Counted from the first letter of the stretch, positions 24,046-36,604 are shown. The stretch is DNA of 64,000 nucleotides from Acridotheres tristis (GCA_037013685.1 CM072892.1:23007501-23071500), one strand, 5' to 3'. Notes: generated by a model not told the origin, from the letters alone. Made by a program: numbers and translations.

Positions 24046-25640
24046 CTGCCACCTGCATGTCACTGCCATCCCTGGCCGCTGACCCTTCTGGAATTGAGCT
24101 TTCCTGCGGAGCACAGAGCACCAGTGCCTGTAAGGGCTGCTTGCACAGCAGGGCCCCAGCATGGATGTCCTGTGCAGGTTTCTTCCTCTTTCAGACAAAC
24201 AGTAGACCCCTGTTCTCCCTGAGGCTGCAGCGTGTGACCATCTAACAGCAGGGAATTGAGCACCAGCCTGGCTGCTGGGACAAGGAGGAGCACGTTTGCC
24301 TGGTGGAAGAAGTGCAGGAGAGAAACCACACGCTGCTGCTGGGCTGGTGTGACCACCCTGATCTGGGACTACAGCTTCCCTTCTCAGCCCTGCAGCTGGG
24401 AGATCCATCACTTGCCCAGGCTTGGCTCATGAAGGGTACACACAGGGAAAAAAGGGGATATGGTGCCAGTGAAAGGAATGACTGTTTATTCTTCTGGGAG
24501 GCCAGAGTCCTGGTGGGGTCTCGAAATTCCTGGATAGGGACAACATTCTCACTTCAGTGCTGTGGGGTGGCCTGACCCCTTAGCTGCAGTGAAGTAGAAG
24601 GACAGAGCATGGACAAGACCAAGAGGCATGCTCTCTGCATCCCTCTGCAGACAGATCCACATCTGCAGACAGGAGGACATCCTAGCTGCTGGTCTATCCC
24701 AAATCAGAAACAAGGAGGAAGGCAGGCTGGTGGTTGCACACCATCTCTCCCATTGTTGGCACAAGCTGATAAAGACAGCAAGGTTTTCTCTGTGTTAATA
24801 GTGACTGTCATGGTGATCCCAAGTCAGAGCCCTTATAAGTTTGCCATTCCAGAGTGTTGGGGACTCAAAAAGATTTTTAATGGCAATCTCTACCTAAGAA
24901 GTGTCCTGGGAGGGGTGCTAGCCTGAAGGATTCCACTCCTTGTACTAAGTCAGGGCCCTGCACACAAAGAGGGATGGAAAGAAAAGGCTGACGAAACCTG
25001 CAGAATCTGGGGTGGGAGTGGTGTTTGTAAGGGGACGAGATCCAGAGAAGGAAGAGATATGGAAGGAACCTGAGACACAGGGTGACCTCAACACACTCCT
25101 TCTCATGCCTTGGAGAGAAGCATCTCCATCCATCCAAAAGTCTCTAGTAACAAGGAAACACCAAGCATCCCCCCCCACATCTTACTTTTGCTTATTTGTA
25201 TATTGTCAGCAACACATTAAGTGCTTAAGAGGTGGATATGAAGGCAATGGTTGCCCCAAAGGGCTGGTGTTTAGAAGCCGTGCCTCACTCCCCACTCTCC
25301 AGCATCTGCCTTTGACCATACCTCCTCTCTCTGGCTCCCCTGTTGCCTCTTTTCCCCATGTGCAGGAGACTGCTGGCAGACTCTGGGCATCCCTCACCCT
25401 CTTCCCAGAGTTTCTGGGCAGGCTGCAGCCAGCTTTGCAAGAGATGCAGCATGTTCCTCCAGCTGGGTGCCATTCAAATGTACATTTCATCCTAAAGAAG
25501 CATGTTAATGTCTGCGATTGCCATTGTACTTGAGCCATAAAAGAGAGAAGTGCATCAGAGACCTGTACAGAAGCTGGTCTGAAAGTTCTCATCATGTTTC
25601 TTAACATGGAAGAACTAATAAAAAAAGCAGCAGAAAAGAC
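24046..25640 (+). other. SYNDIG1L: SYNDIG1L 3' UTR (inferred extent)
   Basis: From the stop codon to shortly after the first canonical AATAAA on the + strand, at 25617-25622. No earlier AATAAA or ATTAAA was seen after the stop. Length about 1.6 kb if that signal is used. Confidence 0.5.
25617..25622 (+). promoter_or_regulatory. SYNDIG1L: Candidate poly(A) signal AATAAA for SYNDIG1L
   Basis: First canonical hexamer downstream of the stop codon, in an AT-rich context. Another AATAAA lies at about 28564. Confidence 0.5.
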
Positions 25641-28600
25641 TCTGTTTATAATAATATGGAACTGGCTACCAAAGAGGTGAGCTTCACAAGAGTGCTGCAC
25701 TCACTCAAATCTGGAGGTGTTTATGCTGTTCCTGAAGGAAGTTATAATCTAGCTGGTGTCTGGGTATCTTGTAGAGAGATGTATTTCAGTGTAGATCACA
25801 GTGGGAAAATACCATCAAGAGCAGGATGGTGGTGCAGGCTTTTTTCCCCATGTGTAGTTGGACAAGAATTAGGGAGAGAGACTGGAGCATCTGTGTGTAG
25901 TAGAAGCAGATGGTGGACAGAGAAGCAGAATTTGCAGGGAAAGGCTGGCATGTCCAAAAGAGATGAGGTGGCCTTAGAGAAGAATAATAAGGGGCAGACT
26001 CACCCTGCACCCATGTTATGGTTTTCTTTCCCCTCTCCTGCATGTGCTCAGCCTTCCTGGATGTCCATCCCTCCAAATAACCAAGCAAGAGCATTATTTC
26101 AAGAGAGGGGAACGTCTCTGGGTGCATCTGCAGCAGGAGTAACCAGCCCCACCACCCCCCAGCTCAGTGCTGTCCCAGCTAAAGCCCTTCTCATCTCTCC
26201 CCTTCAAGTACCCCAGAATCAGCAGGGGTGGGGGTTATCAGCTGATTCTACTCCAGGCAAAATTATTCAGGCTGCCAGACCAGAATTTACAATAAGATAC
26301 AGCATTTGCTTCTGAATTTGTAATTCTTCCAGCTGGTTCCCTCCAGGGGCTTCCAAGGGTGGGGGGTCCAGCAGTCTTCAGCCCACTTCCCATGAGCATT
26401 CCGTCCCTCTGAACCCCAAACTGCTTCTTTGTCTTTTTTTAATTGGAGATGCATGGGGAAGGAGCAGGCTAAAGGGCCAACAGAATTAGAGTCTTTTCTG
26501 CTAATAGCCTGAATCTCTGATGAACTCGTCAAAGCAGGGGAGAAGGGGCTGTGCCAGAGCATCCCTAAGGGGGGCATTATGCAAATGGAGAAATTAGTTG
26601 GAAACAGCCTGAAGGGAAACATGTGGAAATTGAAATCCGAGGAAGAGCATAATCACTGCTGAATAACTTATTGTAGACTCACAGCATCTGCTGTAGCTGC
26701 CTAAGCAGAAGGGAAGGAAAGACACAGTCAGGGAAGGTTCAAACTCCAGAAATTTGATGGAGCTTAAAAAAGAAAAAGTTAAACTAAACTCTACCAGTGG
26801 GTGTGGAAGAAGTGACTTCTCACCCCCTTCCTCCCAGAGAAGGGGTCCTTCTCCCAACCAGGACCCTCAGCTCAGCAGCAGAATTCTATAATGGTCCAGA
26901 TCCTACAGGGGATACTCAGAAATTTGGGGGGGAAGGAGGAATAGCCTCAAATTTTGGCCTGGCAACATGTCCAGCCCAGAAATGAGAAACAAAAGAGGGA
27001 GTCTGACAGGTGACTGCCATGGGAAGTGATGTGAAGGGCAGAAAATGCAAAGATGATCTTTGTCTGTGTAGAGGGGTGGTGACGAAGTGAGATCTCTGGT
27101 GGCTGAGATGGGAGTGGAGGAGGGTTGGTAAAACAGTAATGTCTTATAACCATAACCTGCTGTCTTTCTCTGCATCCCAGAGCTTTCCAAAAAATAATTG
27201 CAAGTGGTACTGAAGAGTTCCATGACACAGCAGAACAACTCTCTCTTCTCCATTCATGATTAGGACATCTGTTTGTTTACAAGTTCCCCACCAGATGGCT
27301 GCAGGTGCCTGTCCATACAAACACAGGTACTGTCTGGCACACTCAGAACAGGCACCTCAGCACAGCTATTTCAATCCCCTGGCCTCAGCAGCCCTGTACC
27401 ATCACCCTCCTCCCCACTGCTCCCAAAATGCCCGTGCCCTGCCTCAGTTGCCCCACTAGTACCACCAGCCTTCATCCTGAGCCAGTGACACCGAGAGACA
27501 GACACACAGACACATAGTCACCTGAAAGCCCAACCCCTGCCCTCTTCCCCAAATCTGTACACTAACACCTCTCTCTCATTTCACACACTCTGTGGCCTTT
27601 GGGTTGCCAGAAGTGCCATGACCAGGTGTCCCAGATGCCCTTCTTGCTGTGAGAACAAGAACATGGGGACCAAGCCATGCCCACTCCCTGGACTGGTTGG
27701 ACATCCCCTCCATCCCTTCCCTGCCTTGGAGATGCTCCTTGCTCAGCCAGGAGCTCAGAGCAGCACTGTCTGAGGCGTATTGGGATTTGGTTTCTTTTCA
27801 CAGCAGTGGAAAACACGTCTTCCAGCTTGAGCTCCTTTTGTAACCTCCACAGCATCAAGGTGAGCACTTCCTGTGGGCCTTTCTCTTCAGAAGCAGCTAA
27901 GGACAGGGCAGATGGAGCCTGTGCCAAGGGCAGGGGTGGCCTTTGAATCCTACCTCCTTCTGGGATGCAGCCAGGAAGAAAGCTGCTGAGGAAAAAAAGC
28001 ACCAGCACCTCAGCACAGATTGAGTGATCAATACACCTGAGCTGTCATCTGCTCTGCTGCCACTGCTCGCCTCTCGAAAGTGCTCTGGTGTGCCAAAACA
28101 GTCTCACTGGCTACAAATAGGAGCCGGGAAGTGGTGATGGGGGATGCTGGGATGGGGCCATGCTGGATTTCACTCCTCTTCCCACAGGGATGAGATGAGA
28201 AGATGGCGAAGGGAAACGAAACTGGTGTGGTTTGTGGGGGACTCAGAACCTCTGTGGGACACTGTCCCCAGGCAATGGGATCCACCAGGACACACACCCC
28301 CAGCCAGCCTGCTCCTCCTTAGGGTCAGCCCCAAGGCGGGTGATGTGGAAACACCAGAGCAGGTTATGGGGTGTCCTTCCTGCTGCACTCCCAGAACCCT
28401 CACTGCCTGAGAGGACAAAGCCACTTGCAGAGGCAAAGCCACCATCTGCTCTTCTCACCAGCACCCATCAGTGGGATGGGATTGCAACCATGCTGGTGGA
28501 GCAGAGATGCCTTTATTTCACCCCCATCTCTCATCTGGAGGATGGTGAGAAAGAGACATGGGGAAATAAAAGCAGAGTGAGTCCTTCGGCTCACTTATTA

Positions 28601-28691
28601 GCATGAGTAATAATAATAATAGCATAATTCCCTTCACAGTAATCCAGTAAGGAAATAGCTAATTATCTGAGGGCAAATGTTTATTTCTGCC

Positions 28692-28706
28692 AAAAAAAAA
28701 AAAAAA
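28692..28706. repeat. Poly(A) run
   Basis: Fifteen consecutive A residues. There is no clear retroposon body or target-site duplication beside it. Confidence 0.8.
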
Positions 28707-29631
28707 GCCCTTTAAAAATCATGTAGCAGTGCATCTCTTCACCTAGTTTATCTTTTCCTCTTTGCTCCCCAAAAACAGCCTGCAGTGGAGAGAGCATGGC
28801 GAGGCACAGCCTGTAGCAATGCCATCTCGCCTGGGGCTGGTGGGAGCAGATTTTTGCAGAGAGAAGCCAATTAAGAGCTATCACTCAGGCAGGCATCAGC
28901 TTCTGGGAAATCAGGAACTTCATTACCTCTCCTCTCACCACACATGCAGGCACCAGATCACTCTCCCACAGACTCTGGTAACCACACGTGCCAGAACACA
29001 CTGCTGGGGTGAAGCTGTCCCAAGGGACAAGAGGACAAGTGTTGTCAGGAGGGGACAGAGCACTAGATGGGGACACTTTGCTGAGGAAAACGCATGTGCT
29101 GTCTCCATGGTCACTGGTGAGTGACAGGGTTTGCTGTGGTGGCTTTGGAGGGCTTGGCTAGTGAGCTGACACAGGAGGGTGTTGGCACCACCCTCCACTG
29201 CTCATCTATCCCTTGTGGTGTTGAGGGACAGCCCCCTGTCCACTGCTCCACTCCGTGTCCTGGTGATGTCCAGGCACAGGGACATTTGGGGACTGCATGT
29301 GCAGATGTGCTGCTCCTCTGAGCTGACCCTGGTTTTGCTCTAGTTGATGTCTGGGCTGGATCTTAGAAGCAAGGAAAGCCTTTGTAGATGGACCACAAAC
29401 GCCCTTTAGCAGGTGTATCTTGAAGATGCAATTTAAATATTCTCACTGATGGTACTTCAGAAGCTTTGGAGACTCAAGACTAACAGGTGTCAGAAGCACC
29501 CAACTTAGGAGTTCCTAGACCAGACAGGGCCTGTGTCTCCCCACCCAAAATCAGCAGGATCTCCCCTCAGGCCAAGCTCCCCTGAGCAGAGAAGTTGGTG
29601 CTGGCCCCTCCAGCTATGACAGAGCCGGGGC

Positions 29632-29707
29632 GGGATGGGATGGGATGGGATGGGATGGGATGGGATGGGATGGGATGGGATGGGATGGGATGGGATGGGA
29701 TGGGATG
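29632..29707. repeat. (TGGGA)n microsatellite, about 15 copies
   Basis: An uninterrupted pentamer tract of about 75 bases. The minus strand reads (TCCCA)n. Because the unit is five bases with no stop in some frames, it yields artefactual proline-serine-histidine-isoleucine repeats in translation. Confidence 0.97.
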
Positions 29708-32700
29708 AGGGCAGCAGTGGAAGTGCCTCTCTTCTCTCCTGACCCTGCCCCACTCCTGCCCATTTCTGCTTAGGAGCTTTTCTGGCTGCAAGGCTTCACT
29801 CAACTTGCTCCCATCCTCTGAAGGGTTCCAAGCAGAAATGCTCCCACTCTGCAATTGCTTCCTCTACTTTTGGAGACATAATACTTAACCAGTTTTAAAT
29901 CCTTTCAGTATTTGCTGGCTTCATTTTTAAATAGATCTTGTTGCTTAATCAAAATGTCAGGCAGAATCAATCCCAGTTTCTCACAAAAGTCAGAGTGCAG
30001 ACAGAGTGCTGCCTTCTCCTGGCACAGAGAGCTGAGGGAAAGCCTAATGGGCAAGGGCTCCCTTCTGCCACCCAGGCAGGCTCCCTGCCCAGACTCATGT
30101 AGTTACAGAAATCCCGTGAAGATATAACTTTATTCTCAAGCACCTAAGTCTGGCAGGAGCATATGTTCATCCTGCCACAGCTCTCCTACTTTTCCCAGCA
30201 GTACAGTTACTAAAGTGATGGAAAAGGGATGGGGAGATCAGTAAAGGAAGATGTCAGGCTGGGATAGAACCACACCAAGAGTTGTTGGGGGCTGGTCCAA
30301 GAAAGCTAAGACAGGTATTAATGGGCTGTTGATATTTTAGATCAGTTGGACTGGAGGGCAAGATCCTTGAGGATCTATATGAGGATTGATCTTCCATATT
30401 TTCACTAGCAAGCTGGCATAGGAAAGAGGGGTACCTTAGTGTCATTTGCTAATGAGACAAATTAGGAGGGTTTTGAAATACAGAAGAAGAGTAGAGAAAC
30501 TGGGCTACCTTGAAGGCAGGAGTGGTGGAAATGGGATGAAATGCAGGGAAACATGATGAGGTGTTGCCAGCAGGAATTGCTGCAGCAGGCAGGGAGGTCC
30601 TCAGCTGGCAGCAACCAGGGAAAAGCCTGAGCCATTGCTCCAACATGAAAAAGGCAGATCTTATGTTTGGGTAATTGGTTCAGCAAAAAAAATATTCATG
30701 AAGCATAATGGCAGGGCAGTGATGGGCCACAGCTGGACTCCAGAAGACATTTTCAGCTAGAGAGCATGAGATGAATTTTAATGGAAAGGAGGCAGAGCAG
30801 GTGGTAGAAGAACAGGGAACAGGACCTGGCAGTGGCTGGCTGGGGCAGAGGCAGATGGTTCCCCACAGATACTACTGGGGCACAGGAGAAAAGATTCTGT
30901 TTGAACAACTGAATTGGCTTGGCTGCAATAGTTGCCTGTAGTCTGGACCTATGGAGGGAATTATGCAGGGGAGTGATAAAAACAATCCCTTTTTTCCCTC
31001 CCCACACATATATTCTTGATAATGAATTGCTGCTATGCTTGTCAGCTTGTGAGCAGTTTTGAATGGTGTCTCTGGCTTCTCTATTTTCCTGCTGCTGCTA
31101 CTTCTCCACTCTGATGATCCCAGCAAAGCACAGGAGCTATCCTGTGAAATGCAACCCTTTTGCCACCTTGATGTGCTTTTAAGACCAACAAAAAAGTTGC
31201 CTGTGCAAAATCTGGAGGCAAAGCCATGCCTGAGCTAACATGTATCAGCTAAGTGCCCCAAAGCTTTGCTTGGGCATAATGAACTATTCTCACAGCACCT
31301 GGGCAAGCTCTGTTTCACTGTATTGCCCACCTTCCACACTCCCCCAAGGATGCAAATGGGATGCCTCAGTGGCAGGGCAGAGGAGAGCTCTCAATTACAG
31401 GTAATCAAAAGGCTGGTCCTCACGTGCTTTGCAGCCCCTCAGCCTCTGCTTTTCAGTCACCTTTTAATTTTCATCTTTTCTGGGGTCAGTATTTATAAGC
31501 ACCTGTCTGTGAAGGAGTTTAGGTGACACCTGAGCTAAACCTCACTGCCCAGGTGCAAAGGGAGAGATTCACCATCTGATGCCTGGAAGTGCCATGCGGA
31601 GCAGCAGAGCCTGCCTCAAACTCATCTCCCAGCACCAGCTCAGTGTGAGAGCAGCATGACATTCACAAATCAAGTGCTAAAATTTCTCCCCCATTTAAGC
31701 TCTGCTCAGCCACGAACAACATCAGTAATGAACAAGCACCCACCATAGTGGTGCCAACTGGCAGTGATCCAACATGGCCTGCTGCCATCAAGGCATAAGG
31801 AGGGAATGAGTATTATTTTCCCCACCATGCCCCATCCAGGCATCCAGCTAAGGGAGGAAAAACATTACACCTAGATCTCTTCACCAGGGCTCTAAAAAAC
31901 GTCTTCCAAAGGGTTGTGGAGCCCAGTACCCAGAAGAGATTCATCCTGCAACTGGCCAGGTGTGATGCATGCAGCGCTCCCAGCTCAGGGAGAGTTGGGT
32001 GATGTGAAGCAGAAGCCATTCCTTCACCCTGCAGAGCACTGGGCCACACCACAAAGGCTTCCCCAGGCTCTCCTGATGCCCACCTGCCTCCAGCAGCTGG
32101 GCACCAGCCCCTGTACTGCGCCATGCTGATGGATGCCCCAGCACACGACTGTGCAGTCAGGCACAGTCTGCCTCAGCTTCATGGCCACCCAAATAGGGCC
32201 CATGTTGGCACCCACTGTCAGGAATCCTACCCTCCCTGCTGCTTCCCTTGGCTCGGGCAAGGCAGGGAACACTCTGGGGGTCCTCCATCCATTTTCACAG
32301 CTGCTGCCACAACCACCACTGCTGCTGAAAGCAGCTATCTCCAGCCTCCAGCAGTTTGGAGACATAGGTAATCTTTCTGGAGTAATTACTAGTTCATTCC
32401 CTTAGAGGAGTTCATAGATGAGTTGTCCCTGGCAGCTAATTACTTCAATTACTTCCCAACACAGAGCCCAGGGCTCTCTGCAGCAGCACACAGCACTGCT
32501 TGGCAGCTCCCTGCTCCTTATGTGCCTCCCTTCCCAAGCAGCAAGTGCCCCAGACCCCCTCCTCTAGGACCACAGAGGACATGCTAAATGGATGGACAGT
32601 GGTGAGATCCCACCATCACCAAGGACAAGGAGCTAAATGGTTTCTTAAGACATGCCCCAGATGCTGGTACAACACGGCTGCCCCACCACAGGACAACCCT

Positions 32701-33659
32701 GAGCACCCCTTTCTCCTGCAGGCTGCTGCAGAGGAAAGCTCAGCAGAACTGCCTAGCATAGGGCCCCTCTGCCTAGAGGGCTCATAGGGAGTGAAGCCAC
32801 ACTACATAAGGAACACGACTGGGCTGCAGCAGCCTGTGACAGGTTTCAGACACCTTAAGGAAAAATAAGCTATTTACAAGCAAGTTTGGGAAGAGGTAGG
32901 ACAGAGCAGGAAGATGGATTTGGGACAGACACCACAAGTGTTATAGCATCTCCTCTCAACATGGTCACCAAAGCTCATAATGCCCTATCAAAGGCCTGAG
33001 AGTAAGATTAGATTCAGTCCTGCTGACCCAGCCTCAGGAGCTGACCTTGTAAATGCAGAGCTTGGGAACCTCTCCCCCCACATCTGTAGGTTCCTTTGAC
33101 CGCCGAGAGCTTCCTGAGAACCAAGACCAGGTAATGCAGTTGTCACCACAACCCTCAGTGGTATCAGCCAGCCCTAGACATCCTACAGCTTAGTCCTGCA
33201 CAGCCATGCTGATAGACATCACAGAAGAACTCACCCACTAAGGGGATGAGGATTTTTAGAGTCAGGCAGAGCCCTTCTCAGCCTTACATCTCAAGATGCT
33301 CACATGGCAGAGGTGCAAGCAGCTGGTTTCAGCCTCCCAAGTACACCACCACCACTTCAGGGCAAGACCAAAAACATCTCAGACATTGTCTCTGCATCCC
33401 TGCTGTCACACAGGGCTATCTCTAGCCTTGCATCTGTTCTGGAAGGCAAGCCTTAGGCTCTTACCAGGGAGAGCACAGCTCCAGCCAGGCCTCCAGAACA
33501 GCAGACACTCCCCATGAGGGAGCAGAAGACAACCTTTTCAGGAGGAGGAATTGAGGCGTGCACAGGCTCTCCCTGCCCATTAGCCAGTTTTAGAAAGCAG
33601 AGAGGGAGGAGAAAGCCTTGACTAGAAATCATGCAGTGAGAGTGAGAAACCACACAGGA

Positions 33660-34573
33660 CTGCGAGTGGTAGAGTCTTTATTGCTTTGGTTTCTTACAAG
33701 TGAGATACGTGCATCCATGTTGCTTGCAGCACAGCACAGGGGATGCAGGGACACTGGGCACACAAGTTGCAGTTGCTCTGCATTCTCCTAGACATCAGGG
33801 AAGAGAGACCCTAGAAAAATAAAGCAGCTGCCAGCTGAGAGAATAAAGGTTTGTGTGAAAAGTGTATTGCTGCAAGACCTGAAAGGTCAGGGACTCCAGA
33901 GCCTGCAAAAGACACTGACTCCTATCTTAGCATTCCCAGCATACAGACTACAGTGAGGACACAAGTCCCCTCATGTACTAGCCTCTGCTCCATCTAGGAA
34001 AGATCAGGGCAGCCAGAGGCAGGTATTAAAAGCCAGAGCTTCACTCATCCCAAGTGAAGCTTCCATTCTCCTTAGCTGGGAAAAGCCCAGACCAGAGATG
34101 CTTCTTACATAAAGCTGGGCACCCCCCAAACCTCTCCTCACCTACAGCTGAGCCAGTACTACTCTGCTCACTGATGAGATGCTAGGCACCTCCATGTACA
34201 TCCTGCACATCCACATTACTCAAGCAACTGCCTAGGGCAGAGAGACATCCACATCCTCCATCTCACAAGGCCCAGCAGCATCCCATGACACTGGTGCAGT
34301 ACTACCTCCCTTGCTCATCCTCTGAGCACAAAGAGAGGAAAATTATCTGGCCCCTCTTCCTTGGGATACTCAATGCCTTCTCCTTCCACTCCTCCAGCCT
34401 CTGGGAATAGGCACTGTGAGGATGCTCCCATACCTGATTGAACCACACAAAAAAGAAAGCCGGAGACTAGGAACAAAACAAAACCAAACCAGAACAAAAA
34501 TTAGCAAGGCCTCAACCTGGGCACTGCACCAGAGAGCCATCAGCAGAAGAGCTGTGGCCAAGCCAGCTGGCAC
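33660..34573 (-). other. VRTN: VRTN 3' UTR (inferred extent)
   Basis: From the VRTN stop to just past the minus-strand AATAAA at 33677-33682. Just beyond the likely cleavage point the minus strand is GU-rich (CCTGTGTGGTTTCTCACTC), as expected of a downstream element. Length about 0.9 kb. Confidence 0.6.
33677..33682 (-). promoter_or_regulatory. VRTN: Poly(A) signal AATAAA for VRTN
   Basis: TTTATT on the + strand is AATAAA on the - strand. It is followed about 20-45 bases later by a GU-rich tract, and it is the first canonical signal after the VRTN stop that has one. Confidence 0.6.
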
Positions 34574-36601
34574 TCAGGCATCCACCAATGTCAGCCCATC
34601 GTGCAGGGCACGCTTCCACATGTAATAGGTGGAACGGGCCGTGAGTGGGAAGCGGGCACTGAACTCCTTGTAGGTTGGGAAGGTCTTCGACTCAAAGCGC
34701 TGCTGCAGGAATAGCTTGGCCTGTGCCTTGAATTGGGCAGTGGCAATGACATCCATCACAAACATCCGGCTGTTGGCTCTCTCTGACATGGCACAGCCCG
34801 AAACAGTGGTGTTGCATGGCATTGCAGGTACTGGCTTATCTATGTGCTTGGTGGCTACCTCCAAATGGCACTGCGGTTTGAGGCCTGGCCCTGCTCTTGG
34901 AGGTGCCAGGGAAGCCACACGGTTCAATGGCAGCCTGGAGCTGCTCCAGGGCAGGCGATGCTGCCAAATGGTTTGGCCACTGCCCTTCCAAAACCAGTAG
35001 GCTGTGGAAGAGAGAGATGGATAGCGCAGGCGGTACTTGCAGAACGGCAGCTGCCATTGCTGGACCTGCCTCCTGGCCACATCTCGCAGCTGCTTTCTCC
35101 AGCACAGAGAAGGATGGAGCTGCAGAAGACTCCTGGATGTTGAGCGGTCTCCATTCCGTCTCTTCCTAACAGGCACACTGCTTGGCTTCAACTGCAGGAA
35201 TGGCTTTCCTATAGCTAGAGTTTTCTGGTTATCCAAGGGTGACTGGGGGTGTTTGAAGTTGGGGTTCTCCTTGATTGCTTTTCTGCGCCAGTTATAGTAA
35301 GTGGACCTGGAGATGCCAGGGAAGCTGCGTTTGAAGCATCTGTAAGGCACCAGAGTGTTCATGGAAATGCATTTCTCCAGGTAGGATTTGGCTCCTTGCA
35401 TAAAGATTCCTGCTTGAATGGGATCTAGGGAAGGACTTGAGGATTTTAAGCTCCCCTGTGGATTTGCTGGCTCATTCACGTCGGCCTTTCTTGGGACGGG
35501 CCTGTGAAGTTCCTGCAACCTATGGGCCTCAGACAGAGCAGAGGCATCACCGTTGACCATGCTCTGCATCTCATGCTTCCAGGCATAGTATGTGGATCGG
35601 GAGATTTCTGGAAACATCTGTCGGAAGTGCTGGAGGGGGATTATATTGCCCTCCTGAAAGCAGGACTGGAGGAAGTGTTTAGCTGCAAACCTGGCAGCCG
35701 CTTTCTGACGGTGTTCACGAGACTGGCGCTTCCAGCGGTAGAAGGTGCTCTTGGTAATGCTGTAGCGGTCACGCAGGTTGGAGTAGGTCAACTGGGGGTC
35801 ACTGTTCAGCAGCTCAAGGGTCTTCATTGGCTGGACAGGAGGCTCTGGAGAAGGTACTGTGGGTTCCAGCTCCTCCAGGCCAACCACAGCCACAAAGTAT
35901 TGTGCTTTGAAGACCTGCCGGGAGAGCTGCTGCCCTGACCACATGATGTGTAGTGTGGAGGTTCGTGGGCCACACTTCCTGGGCCGGATGAGCCGGTTAA
36001 AATAGGGTCGGATCTTCAAGTTGCTCATGGGATAGATGGAGTAGATGTTACATTGCAGTACTGAGGCAAGAGCGTAGACATGCCACATGTTGGCAAAGGT
36101 GCCAGGAAAACAGGTAGCTTTGATATCAGCATCAAAGATGGCTTCCAGGATAGCCATGGGGAGGCTGGTCATCTCTGGGGTCTCCTCAGTGCAGAGGGAG
36201 TAGCGGGCAGCCTGTAGCATCACTTTGGAATCTATCATGCCATTCAAGTAGTATTGTTTGTGCAGCAGCATCTCCACCACAGTACGCACCTGCAGCTCCA
36301 GGCTCAGGCTGGGATTGCCCCAGAGCAGCACACTGGCAGCCTCAAAGAGACGGTTTCCCTCACCTTTGCAAACGAGAGGCAACATGTTACTTGGGGCATC
36401 CTCAGGATAGAGGCTCCTGGCTACCCGGTCAACCTCCAGCTCCTCTTGGAACTGACTCCCACAGTAGCCAGGTAGGGAAAAAGATGACAAGGTCCTCTCT
36501 GCCTCCAGCGCAGCACTGGTAAGGCCTTCCAGACCAAAGCATTCGGTGGCTTCCTGTAGCTCCTGCAGCACAGACTGCACCAACTGGTGCCTCTGGATCA
36601 T
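34574..36601 (-). CDS. VRTN: VRTN, vertnin (vertebrae development associated)
   Basis: A single coding exon of 675 residues plus TGA (human 702). I chose the ATG at 36601-36599, opening MIQRHQLVQSVLQELQEATE, because it matches the family N-terminus, has A at -3, and lies directly after an acceptor (CTATTTGCCATTCTCCAG|G, AG at 36604-36603). The open frame continues 31 codons upstream, but that part is intron. Residues 1-245 form the conserved N-terminal region. From residue about 275 the protein carries five copies of an S-T-Y-Y-x-W-K type motif at 285-290, 336-341, 433-438, 533-538 (degenerate) and 657-662. Most are preceded by a 25-30 residue unit of the form AK.FL...(F).EFS..FP..SR. Vertnin is a nuclear DNA-binding protein linked to somite segmentation and to vertebral number in pigs. 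The gene is intact. It is convergent with SYNDIG1L and divergent from ABCD4. Confidence 0.96.
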   Translation of the reverse strand: MIQRHQLVQSVLQELQEATECFGLEGLTSAALEAERTLSSFSLPGYCGSQFQEELEVDRVARSLYPEDAPSNMLPLVCKGEGNRLFEAASVLLWGNPSLSLELQVRTVVEMLLHKQYYLNGMIDSKVMLQAARYSLCTEETPEMTSLPMAILEAIFDADIKATCFPGTFANMWHVYALASVLQCNIYSIYPMSNLKIRPYFNRLIRPRKCGPRTSTLHIMWSGQQLSRQVFKAQYFVAVVGLEELEPTVPSPEPPVQPMKTLELLNSDPQLTYSNLRDRYSITKSTFYRWKRQSREHRQKAAARFAAKHFLQSCFQEGNIIPLQHFRQMFPEISRSTYYAWKHEMQSMVNGDASALSEAHRLQELHRPVPRKADVNEPANPQGSLKSSSPSLDPIQAGIFMQGAKSYLEKCISMNTLVPYRCFKRSFPGISRSTYYNWRRKAIKENPNFKHPQSPLDNQKTLAIGKPFLQLKPSSVPVRKRRNGDRSTSRSLLQLHPSLCWRKQLRDVARRQVQQWQLPFCKYRLRYPSLSSTAYWFWKGSGQTIWQHRLPWSSSRLPLNRVASLAPPRAGPGLKPQCHLEVATKHIDKPVPAMPCNTTVSGCAMSERANSRMFVMDVIATAQFKAQAKLFLQQRFESKTFPTYKEFSARFPLTARSTYYMWKRALHDGLTLVDA

Positions 36602-36604
36602 CCT

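Larger units (their letters stand above)
25640..33655. other. Intergenic between convergent SYNDIG1L and VRTN
   Basis: Eight kb without any recognisable exon. It holds a pure pentamer microsatellite at 29632-29707, a 15-base A run at 28692-28706, and AT-rich blocks with several homeodomain-type cores at about 28590-28680 and 32365-32460. The remainder is ordinary non-coding sequence as far as I can see. Confidence 0.6.

Noticed and set aside
25656..26315. 219-codon plus-strand open frame after SYNDIG1L
   Set aside because: No recognisable motif; lies just beyond the inferred SYNDIG1L poly(A) site with no promoter or splice signals of its own.
29505..29854. Open frames with repeated Pro-Ile-Pro-Ser-His
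   Set aside because: Produced entirely by the (TGGGA)n microsatellite.
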